From Bacilli bacterium (lineage in GTDB: Bacteria; Bacillota_I; Bacilli_A; RF39; UBA660): DNA of 45,479 nucleotides. Position numbers and translations under genes: made by a program. This document shows positions 34,068-41,302 of the stretch, in pieces (the stretch's first letter is position 1; each line of letters begins with the position of its first letter). Under the pieces are notes generated by a model. The model searched no databases and was not told the DNA's origin. It saw only the letters and a program-made list of their open reading frames with translations. The stretch is taken from the NCBI GenBank assembly GCA_900769635.1, contig CAAGHJ010000021.1, forward strand, positions 1-45,479, read 5' to 3'.

Positions 34068-34113
34068 TTGTTATGGAGAATAATTGTACCTAACTCCGAT
34101 AGGGCAAAAAAAA

Positions 34114-34132
34114 GAAACTAAAATATAGTTTC
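34114..34132 (-). terminator. Terminator of the HU gene
   Basis: GAAACTA and TAGTTTC pair around a 5-nt loop, followed by eight T on the minus strand. Confidence 0.8.
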
Positions 34133-34142
34133 CTTTGAAATC

Positions 34143-34415
34143 TTAATTTAATGCTTCTTTTAATTTATTTCCTGCTTTAAATCCTGGAACCATACGTTCA
34201 GCGATTTGTAGTTCTTCACCCGTTAATGGATTACGTCCTGTTCTTGCTTCTCTTTTCTTTGCAGTGAAAGTTCCGAAGCCTATTAATGTTACTTTTCCTT
34301 CTGTTTTTAATCCTTCGACAATTCCTTCTAGAACTGCGTCTACTGCTTTTCCTGCTTCTGCCTTAGTTAAATCTGTTTTTTCTACGATAAAATCTACTAA
34401 TCCTGTTTTTGTCAT
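34143..34415 (-). CDS. hup: HU-type DNA-binding protein
   Basis: A 90-aa nucleoid protein. It shows the HU pattern MTKTGLVDFIVEKTDLTKAE, VTLIGFGTF, the arm KREARTGRNPLTGEE and FKAGNKLKEAL. The start at 34415 has GGAGG upstream; an earlier ATG at 34439 lies ahead of this site. Promoter at 34468-34496. Confidence 0.97.
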   Translation of the reverse strand: MTKTGLVDFIVEKTDLTKAEAGKAVDAVLEGIVEGLKTEGKVTLIGFGTFTAKKREARTGRNPLTGEELQIAERMVPGFKAGNKLKEALN

Positions 34416-34467
34416 TTTCTTACCTCCATTAATTATCATAAGCTTTTTCTATTTTGCTTACTGTTTA

Positions 34468-34496
34468 AAGATACCACGAAACTTATATAAAATCAA
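34468..34496 (-). promoter_or_regulatory. Sigma-A promoter of the HU gene
   Basis: TTGATT (34496-34491), 17-bp spacer, TATCTT (34473-34468). Confidence 0.7.
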
Positions 34497-34572
34497 GTAT
34501 TTTTTGTAAAAAAGTGTCTAATTTGTCAATTATATTGGGGTTTTTGCAGAGAAAATTCTTATTATATTAAAA

Positions 34573-34601
34573 GATAGCAATACTAGATAACTATTGCTAT
34601 C
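34573..34601 (-). terminator. Terminator of spoIVA
   Basis: GATAGCAATA and TATTGCTATC form a perfect 10-bp stem around a 9-nt loop with the stop codon, followed by TTTT. The last codons of spoIVA form the first arm. Confidence 0.85.
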
Positions 34602-36052
34602 ATTGTATTACTACCTTTATTTATTATTTTTGTTAGGGTTTGACATAGTTTAAATCTTACTTTATCTGGAAGCATTGCTAGTTTGGCTTGGATTCCTTCT
34701 TGGACTATTACTTCTAGGCTTCTTCCAAATATTTCGCTTTTCCAGATATCGTTTCCTTCTTTATCTTCCGTTAGGGATTTTATTAATTCTTTTGATTGAA
34801 GTTCACTTCCTATGATTGGTTCAAAAGTGCTTTCTACCTCGACTTTTATCATGTGTATTGATGGGGCTTTGGCTTTTAGTTTTACTCCATATCTGGCTCC
34901 TTGTTTTATTATTTCTGGTTTATCTAGTTTCATATCTGCTAGGGTTGGAGAGGCAACTCCGTAGCCGGTTTGTTTTACCATTTTTAGGGCATTTTTTATT
35001 TGGTCGTATTCTTGTTTTGCTTCGCTAAAATCTTGAAATAGGTATAGTAAATCGGCTTTGGTATTTATATTTACACCTATTATATTGTTTAGTACTTCGT
35101 TGTATAGATTGTTAGGGGATTCTAAGTTTAGGGTTACAATGCCTGTTGATGTGTCAACGTCTGATAGGTAGGCTTTGGAGATGTAATCGGAGTTTGTGAA
35201 GTTTTTTACTATTTGATCGACATCTTTGAGTTTATTTATTGGCATAATGCTTTCTTTTATTTTTTTTATGTATTCTTTTTTTAAATAGTGATTAGGACTT
35301 AAAACGGCAACCCATTCTGGCATATTAACGACTACTTCTTCAACTGGAAACTCGTATAGGGCTTCTTTTAATATGTTATACATATCTCTATCGGCTATGT
35401 TCTCAACATTTAGAGGAATTACGGGAACATTATATTTTTCTTTTAATTCAGTGGCTAATTTTTCAGTTTCTGGTAACATTGGATGAACGGAGTTTAGTAT
35501 TACTATGTATGGTTTTCCTATACTTTGTAATTCTGTTATGACCGTTTCTTCGGCTTCGATATAATCTTTTCTAGGTATATCTGTAATGGATCCGTCGGTT
35601 GTTACTACTATTCCAATTGTTGAATGGTCTTTGATTACTTTTTCTGTTCCTATTTCAGCGGCTTCTATAAAGGGTATGGCTTCTGAGTACCAAGGTGTCA
35701 TTACATATCTTGGACCGTTATCGTCTTCATAGCCTTTGGCGGAGGGAACTATATAACCTACACAATCTATTAATCTTATGCTAGCGGTAAAATCTTCTAC
35801 TTTTATTTTGGCACCGGTTGCTGGAACGAATTTTGGTTCGGTTGTCATTATGGTTTTACCAGCTGCTGCTTGGGGTAATTCGTCTATTGTTCTTTTTTTC
35901 TCCTCTTCATCAGTTATATTTGGTAAAACTATTGTTTCCATAAATTTTCTTATAAATGTGCTTTTCCCTGTTCTTACGGCGCCTACTACACCTAAGTATA
36001 TATCTCCACCCGTACGCATCCCAATATTCTTTATAACATCTATTTTTTCCAT
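34583..36052 (-). CDS. spoIVA: SpoIVA, spore coat morphogenetic ATPase
   Basis: A 489-aa protein, the same length as Bacillus SpoIVA (492). It polymerises with ATP on the forespore surface as the base of the coat. Seen: Walker A GAVRTGKS (24-31), IRLIDCVGY (Walker B), the TTDGSITDI block, EYDQIKNALKMVKQTGYGVA, and a C-terminus ending SNTMIAIVI, equal in place to the helix that anchors it. Conservation is high over the whole length. The ATG has no adjacent ribosome binding site: GAGGTG lies 34 bases upstream, with a hairpin between. Confidence 0.97.
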   Translation of the reverse strand: MEKIDVIKNIGMRTGGDIYLGVVGAVRTGKSTFIRKFMETIVLPNITDEEEKKRTIDELPQAAAGKTIMTTEPKFVPATGAKIKVEDFTASIRLIDCVGYIVPSAKGYEDDNGPRYVMTPWYSEAIPFIEAAEIGTEKVIKDHSTIGIVVTTDGSITDIPRKDYIEAEETVITELQSIGKPYIVILNSVHPMLPETEKLATELKEKYNVPVIPLNVENIADRDMYNILKEALYEFPVEEVVVNMPEWVAVLSPNHYLKKEYIKKIKESIMPINKLKDVDQIVKNFTNSDYISKAYLSDVDTSTGIVTLNLESPNNLYNEVLNNIIGVNINTKADLLYLFQDFSEAKQEYDQIKNALKMVKQTGYGVASPTLADMKLDKPEIIKQGARYGVKLKAKAPSIHMIKVEVESTFEPIIGSELQSKELIKSLTEDKEGNDIWKSEIFGRSLEVIVQEGIQAKLAMLPDKVRFKLCQTLTKIINKGSNTMIAIVI

Positions 36053-36057
36053 ATTAT

Positions 36058-36081
36058 TTATTTCAAAATTATTTGAAATAA
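36058..36081 (-). promoter_or_regulatory. Hairpin between Shine-Dalgarno site and spoIVA start
   Basis: TTATTTCAAA-TAAT-TTTGAAATAA is a perfect 10-bp stem with a 4-nt loop. GAGGTG (36092-36087) lies on its upstream side and the ATG (36052) downstream. Folding would cut the effective spacing from 34 to 10 bases. Confidence 0.6.
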
Positions 36082-36108
36082 GTACTCACCTCTTTTCCTT
36101 TTCATTAA

Positions 36109-36136
36109 ATATTATGTTTTTTTTTGATATGTATAC
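36109..36136 (-). promoter_or_regulatory. Possible sigma-E-like promoter of spoIVA
   Basis: GTATACA (36136-36130), 13-bp spacer, CATAATAT (36116-36109), a partial match to the sigma-E pattern. spoIVA is sigma-E dependent in Bacillus. Weak in AT-rich DNA. Confidence 0.35.
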
Positions 36137-36142
36137 ATAAAA

Positions 36143-36182
36143 AAGCTTATAATATTTTGGGAATAATATTATAGGCTTTTGT
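36143..36182 (-). terminator. Terminator after the glutamine amidotransferase gene
   Basis: AAAGC-TATAATATT pairs with AATATTATA-GCTTT around a short loop with a T run on the minus strand. Confidence 0.8.
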
Positions 36183-36804
36183 TTATTTTTCTTAGGAGAG
36201 TTTCTCTAATGAAATCTATAAATATGGCTTCCATATTATCCATATCTTCGGGATGCCATTGGAGTGCTAACTGATAGTTTCCGTTCTCAGTGTTTTCTAT
36301 AGCTTCTATAACACCGTCTTCTGAACGTGCTATTATTTTAAAGGGATAATTTACTTTTTCGAGGGCATAATCGTGACGGGTATTGGTGGTTATGGTTTTA
36401 CCGAATAGTCTATATAGTATGCTACCTTCTTCTATATTTACTTTATGGGTACTGTTTTTTTTATTGTGATTATTTACTTTTATTAGTTTACTTTCATCGT
36501 TATTTTGGGTTGTTAAGCCAAGTATTTGACTACCCATACATATTCCTAAAAGGGGAATGTTATTATTTGTTGCATATTCTACTAATTCGTAGTGATAGGG
36601 ATATATATTGTTTCCTCCGCCAATTATTATTGCATCACATTTTTTTAGAATATCTATATCTATATGATTATTTGTATGGGTTAAAAGGCCAATATAGTTT
36701 GCTTTATTGTCAATATATTTTAAAATATTTTGAGACACTATTTGGTATATTGTGTCTCCTATTTTTTCGTTACGGGCTGTTATTCCTATTGTTATATTAT
36801 TCAT
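36169..36804 (-). CDS. Class I glutamine amidotransferase-like peptidase (C26/PuuD type)
   Basis: A 211-aa hydrolase. The nucleophile elbow is LLGICMGSQILG (C89), with the His/Glu partners in LQWHPED near the end. Such proteins cut gamma-glutamyl bonds (for example gamma-glutamyl-GABA hydrolase). Its ATG overlaps the stop of spoVIF (TAATG), so it would be made in the mother cell if the sigma-K-like promoter upstream is real. Substrate unknown. Confidence 0.88.
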   Translation of the reverse strand: MNNITIGITARNEKIGDTIYQIVSQNILKYIDNKANYIGLLTHTNNHIDIDILKKCDAIIIGGGNNIYPYHYELVEYATNNNIPLLGICMGSQILGLTTQNNDESKLIKVNNHNKKNSTHKVNIEEGSILYRLFGKTITTNTRHDYALEKVNYPFKIIARSEDGVIEAIENTENGNYQLALQWHPEDMDNMEAIFIDFIRETLLRKINKSL

Positions 36805-37046
36805 TATATGTATTTATCTAAATTTTGGGGAACTTTATCATTGATTACAGCATCAATAATTTTTTGTTCTTTTTCTTTAGATACCTCTCTACCTGTCATT
36901 TTGGATATTTCACTAATTACTTCTTTTAGAGTTTTTTCGTCTTTCATATTGCCTTGTTGTAATTTATTTGCTAAGGAAAGTATTGTTTCTTTATCAACAT
37001 TTGTCTTTTTTTTGACTTTGTCAAAGAATAAATCATTAAAACTCAT
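36804..37046 (-). CDS. spoVIF: Stage VI sporulation protein F-like (SpoVIF)
   Basis: An 80-aa protein with the SpoVIF pattern: LFFDKVKKKTNVDKETILSL, ANKLQQGNMKDEKTLKEVI, and a KEKEQKIIDAVIN helix. In Bacillus, SpoVIF is made under sigma-K and is needed for late coat assembly through GerE. The start at 37046 has GGAGG five bases upstream. A sigma-K-like promoter lies at 37062-37087. Confidence 0.85.
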   Translation of the reverse strand: MSFNDLFFDKVKKKTNVDKETILSLANKLQQGNMKDEKTLKEVISEISKMTGREVSKEKEQKIIDAVINDKVPQNLDKYI

Positions 37047-37061
37047 AATTACCTCCATTAA

Positions 37062-37088
37062 TAGTGTATGTTAAGAGCCTAATGATGT
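37062..37088 (-). promoter_or_regulatory. Sigma-K-like promoter of spoVIF
   Basis: CATACACTA (37070-37062) matches the sigma-K -10 pattern CATA-N3-TA, with AC at 16 bases upstream. It also resembles the sigma-E -10 (CATACA). No sigma-A promoter is seen here. Confidence 0.6.
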
Positions 37089-37091
37089 GAA

Positions 37092-37116
37092 AAGAAGTCA
37101 TAATTAATGACTTCTT
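37092..37116 (-). terminator. Terminator of the 173-aa hypothetical gene
   Basis: AAGAAGTCAT and ATGACTTCTT form a 10-bp stem around a 5-nt loop, with TTTT after it on the minus strand. Confidence 0.8.
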
Positions 37117-37625
37117 ACTAAGGCTTTGTATCGAGAAGAAGGAATTAGAATAGTGAGTGAGTTTTTCATATTATCTGAGGTATTATTTAATATTTCCATA
37201 CTTAATGGTAACATTTTTATTTTTTTTAATAATTCTAGTAATCTTTTTATTTTTAATCTTAAAAGTGATTGAACACCTCTATTTATTCTTGCTTTCTTAT
37301 TATCTGGTATTTTTGTAGCTTGTTTGTATTTTATTATAATTTCTTGTAATTCCTTTATGGTTATTAATATTTTATTGGGATTTTTTATTGACATATAATA
37401 ACTCCATATTATTATTTCAATATCTTCAACACTATAATTTGAAAGTTCTTCTAAAATACATTCTATTTCTTGAGAAAGGCTAGTTAATGTTTCTTCTTGA
37501 GCTTTTAGTTCTAATGTTGTAATTAGTTTTTCTATTTTTAGAGTTTCTTCTTCGGTAAAAGTATTTTTAAACTTATTATATATTGCTTGTAACTGTTCTA
37601 ATTTATATTTTGTTTCTTTTTCCAT
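37104..37625 (-). CDS. Hypothetical helical protein
   Basis: A 173-aa soluble protein, almost all helical by composition (EQLQAIYNKFKN, EEETLKIEKLITTLELK), with a basic C-terminal part (KARINRGVQSLLRLKIKRL). No family recognised. The start at 37625 has AGGAGG; it lies 45 bp after rpoC behind a terminator, and may rely on read-through. Confidence 0.78.
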   Translation of the reverse strand: MEKETKYKLEQLQAIYNKFKNTFTEEETLKIEKLITTLELKAQEETLTSLSQEIECILEELSNYSVEDIEIIIWSYYMSIKNPNKILITIKELQEIIIKYKQATKIPDNKKARINRGVQSLLRLKIKRLLELLKKIKMLPLSMEILNNTSDNMKNSLTILIPSSRYKALVRSH

Positions 37626-37649
37626 AAAATGCCTCCTATACAAGAGAAA

Positions 37650-37669
37650 GACTTACCTTTCGGTAAGCC
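37650..37669 (-). terminator. Terminator of rpoBC
   Basis: GGCTTACC-GAAA-GGTAAGTC forms an 8-bp stem (one G-U pair) with a GAAA loop, followed by TTTCTCTT; a rather weak T tract. Confidence 0.65.
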
Positions 37670-40600
37670 TTAGTCTAGGAATTCTTCTTCTAATGCCTCT
37701 GACGGTTCATCATCAAAAAATTCTTTTTCTAATGAGTATCCGATATCCATATATTCTTTGGCTCCGGTTCCGGCTGGTATTAGTTTACCTATTATTACAT
37801 TTTCTTTTAATCCGTGCAAATTGTCTACTCTTCCTTTTACTGATGCTTCTGTTAATATTCTTGTTGTTTCTTGGAATGAGGCTGATGCTAGGAAGGAATC
37901 TGTTTGTAATGATGACTTAGTTATTCCAAGCAAAATTGGTTGACCTATTGCTGGCTTTTTACCTTGTAATATTACTTCTTTATTTCCTTCGGTAAATTCT
38001 CTTATAGATACTGTTGTACTTGGTAAGAATAATGTATCTCCGGCATCCATAATTCTTATTTGTGATATCATTCTACGGGCTATGATTTCTACGTGTTTAT
38101 CATTAATATCAACACCTTGAGAACGGTATACTTTTTGTACTTCTTTAAGAATATATTGTTGTACGGTATTTGGATCGGTTACAGCTAGTAATTCTTTAGG
38201 AGATATATTACCTTCGGTCAATCTGTCACCAGCTTGAACTTTATCTCCTTTTTCAACACGTAATTTTGCTCCGTAAACTGTAACGTGTTCTCTTATTTCA
38301 TTAGCATTCTTTATGTATATTTTGAATTTTCCTGATGATTCTTCTATTTTACTAACTGTTCCGTTTATTTCAGAAATAAGTGCTTTTCCTTTTGGTGTTC
38401 TTGCTTCAAATAATTCTTCAACACGAGGTAGACCTTGTGTGATATCTGAACCTGCTACACCACCTGTGTGGAATGTACGCATTGTTAATTGGGTTCCTGG
38501 TTCTCCAATTGATTGAGCTCCCATTGTTCCAACTGCTTCACCTATTTCAACAATATTACCTGTTGCAAGGTTTCTACCATAACATTTGCGACATACACCG
38601 TGTTCAGTTTTACAAGTTAGTACATTTCTTATTTCTACTTCTTCGATACCTGTCTTAATAATTTTTTCTGCAATTTGTTCAGTAATTAATGCGCCTTTTT
38701 CTATAATTACTTCTTTTGTTTCAGGATTTACTACTTTCTTATTTGTATATCTTCCAAGTATTCTGTCATATAGTGGTTCAATAATTCCGTCTTTCTCATC
38801 TTTGAAAGCACTAACTACTACACCTTGAATAGTACCGCAATCGTCTTCTCTTACGATTATATCTTGAGCTACATCTACTAGTCTTCTTGTCATATATCCA
38901 GAGTCGGCAGTTTTAAGTGCTGTGTCTGCACTTCCTTTACGTGCTCCGTGAGTTGATAAGAAGAATTCTGATACAGATAATCCATCACGGAATGAAGATT
39001 TAATTGGTATTTCTACTGGTTCTCCACTTGGTTTAGCCATTATACCACGCATACCTGCTAATTGTACGAAGTTAGAAATGGAACCACGAGCTTTTGAATT
39101 CATCATTATGAAAATTGGGTTATCTTCATATTCTCTTGATTTGGCATAACTTTCAAGTTCTTTTTCAATATCTTTCTTGGCTTTATTCCAAACTTCTATT
39201 ACTAAATCAAATCTTTCTTTATCTGTTATTAATCCACGCTTATATTGTTTATTTATTTTTTCAACTTCTTTTTCACTATCAGCAATTATTTGGTCTTTAT
39301 TTTTACTGGTTATTATGTCTGATGCTGCTATTGTTATTCCAGCATAAGTTGAATATTTAAATCCTAAGTCTTTTAATTTATCAAGCATTATAGATGTTTC
39401 TGTTGTTCTATATTTTTTAAACATCTGAGCAATTATTTTTTCAAGAGTTCCTTTTTTAAACGGATCTCCTAATGGTATTTCTTTTAATTTTTCAGGAATA
39501 TTCTCACCATAATCAATAAAGTATTTACTTGATACACATTTTTCAATATTCTCATCTGTTGGTTCATTTACATAAGGGAATGAATCTGGTAATATTTCGT
39601 TAAAGATAATTTTACCTGGGGTTGTTACTAAGTATTTATTTTTATGACAATCTAGGAATACTTTATATTTAAATGAGTTTACAGGAACTAATATTCTTGT
39701 GTGAAGCGTTATCTCACGACGATTGTAAGCCATTAAGGCTTCATTAGTATTTTTAAATACTCTTCCTTCGCCTTCTAAACCAGATTTTTCCATAGTTATG
39801 TAGTAGTTTCCTAGTACCATATCTTGTGATGGAGTAACTATTGGTTGACCATTTTTTGGACTTAGTATATTGTTAGCTCCAAGCATTAATATTCTTGCTT
39901 CGGCTTTTGCTTCTTCTGATAGTGGTACATGAACAGCCATTTGGTCACCATCAAAGTCAGCATTAAATGCAGTTGTTACTAGTGGATGTAATCTTATTGC
40001 TTTTCCTGATATTAATTTTGGTTCAAATGCTTGAATTCCTAATCTGTGAAGTGTTGGGGCACGATTCAACATTACTGGATATTCTTTAATAACGTCTTCT
40101 ACAATATCCCATACTTTTGGCTCTTGATTTTCAATCATTCTTTTAGCCGACTTAATATTTCCAGCTATTTCTCTTGATACTAACCCGTGGATAACGTGTG
40201 GTTTAAATAGTTCAAGAGCCATTTCTTTTGGTATACCACATTGATACATTTTTAAATCTGGACCTACGACAATAACTGAACGACCTGAGTAGTCAACCCT
40301 TTTACCTAGTAGGTTTTGTCTGAAACGTCCTTGTTTTCCTTTTAGCATACTTGATAATGATTTGAGGGCTCTATTTCCAGCGCCTGTTACACTTCTACCA
40401 CGTCTACCATTATCAAAGAGGGCATCTACTGCTTCTTGGAGCATTCTTTTTTCATTTTGTATAATTATAGATGGTGCTCCTAATTCTATTAGTTTCTTTA
40501 ATCTGTTATTTCTGTTTATTACTCTTCTGTATAGATCATTTAAATCTGAGGTTGCAAACCTTCCACCGTCAAGTTGAATCATTGGTCTTAATTCTGGTGG

Positions 40601-41302
40601 TATTACTGGTAATGCTTCTAATATCATCCATTCTGGTTTATTTCCTGAGGTTGCAAAAGAATTTAAAACATCTAATCTTTTTACTAATCTTATTCTTTTT
40701 TGACCTGTTGCTGTTTCTAATTCTTTTTGTATTTCTTCTAGTTCTTTATTTACATCAACTTCTTGTAATAATTCTTTTATTGCACTTGCACCCATACCAG
40801 CTTTAAAGGTATTTCCGTATTTTTCATAATAAGCACGATATTCTTTATCAGATAGAGTTTGTTTTTTAATAAGTGGGGTACTTCCTGGGTCAATTACTAC
40901 ATAAGATACAAAGTATATTACTTCTTCTAAATCCCTAGGAGACATATCAAGGCAAAGGCCGATATAAGAAGGGATACCTTTTACATACCAGATATGTGTT
41001 ACTGGTGTTGCAAGGTCTATATGTCCCATTCTTTCTCTTCTGACTTTTGATTTTGTTACTTCTACTCCACAGCGGTCACAAATAATGTTTTTATATCTTA
41101 GTCTTTTGTATTTGCCACAGTTACATTCGTAATCCCTTGTTGGACCAAATATTTTTTCACAGAACAAACCATCTCTTTCTGGTTTTAAAGTTCTATAATT
41201 TATTGTTTCTGGTTTTTGAACTTCTCCATAAGACCAAGCTCTTATTTTCTCGGGTGATGCTATTGATATTTTTAGGGCTTTAAATTTATTAGCTTCTATC
41301 AT
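37670..41302 (-). CDS. rpoC: RNA polymerase beta' subunit
   Basis: A 1210-aa core subunit. Zinc site near the N-terminus (CNCGKYKRLRYKNIICDRCGVE), catalytic NADFDGDQMAVH with the three Mg-binding Asp, trigger loop region FFLSTHGARKGSADTALKTADSGYMTRRLVDV, and a second zinc site (CKTEHGVCRKCYG). It ends with an acidic tail. It overlaps rpoB by one base (TAATG), with AGGAGG upstream. Confidence 0.99.
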   Translation of the reverse strand: MIEANKFKALKISIASPEKIRAWSYGEVQKPETINYRTLKPERDGLFCEKIFGPTRDYECNCGKYKRLRYKNIICDRCGVEVTKSKVRRERMGHIDLATPVTHIWYVKGIPSYIGLCLDMSPRDLEEVIYFVSYVVIDPGSTPLIKKQTLSDKEYRAYYEKYGNTFKAGMGASAIKELLQEVDVNKELEEIQKELETATGQKRIRLVKRLDVLNSFATSGNKPEWMILEALPVIPPELRPMIQLDGGRFATSDLNDLYRRVINRNNRLKKLIELGAPSIIIQNEKRMLQEAVDALFDNGRRGRSVTGAGNRALKSLSSMLKGKQGRFRQNLLGKRVDYSGRSVIVVGPDLKMYQCGIPKEMALELFKPHVIHGLVSREIAGNIKSAKRMIENQEPKVWDIVEDVIKEYPVMLNRAPTLHRLGIQAFEPKLISGKAIRLHPLVTTAFNADFDGDQMAVHVPLSEEAKAEARILMLGANNILSPKNGQPIVTPSQDMVLGNYYITMEKSGLEGEGRVFKNTNEALMAYNRREITLHTRILVPVNSFKYKVFLDCHKNKYLVTTPGKIIFNEILPDSFPYVNEPTDENIEKCVSSKYFIDYGENIPEKLKEIPLGDPFKKGTLEKIIAQMFKKYRTTETSIMLDKLKDLGFKYSTYAGITIAASDIITSKNKDQIIADSEKEVEKINKQYKRGLITDKERFDLVIEVWNKAKKDIEKELESYAKSREYEDNPIFIMMNSKARGSISNFVQLAGMRGIMAKPSGEPVEIPIKSSFRDGLSVSEFFLSTHGARKGSADTALKTADSGYMTRRLVDVAQDIIVREDDCGTIQGVVVSAFKDEKDGIIEPLYDRILGRYTNKKVVNPETKEVIIEKGALITEQIAEKIIKTGIEEVEIRNVLTCKTEHGVCRKCYGRNLATGNIVEIGEAVGTMGAQSIGEPGTQLTMRTFHTGGVAGSDITQGLPRVEELFEARTPKGKALISEINGTVSKIEESSGKFKIYIKNANEIREHVTVYGAKLRVEKGDKVQAGDRLTEGNISPKELLAVTDPNTVQQYILKEVQKVYRSQGVDINDKHVEIIARRMISQIRIMDAGDTLFLPSTTVSIREFTEGNKEVILQGKKPAIGQPILLGITKSSLQTDSFLASASFQETTRILTEASVKGRVDNLHGLKENVIIGKLIPAGTGAKEYMDIGYSLEKEFFDDEPSEALEEEFLD

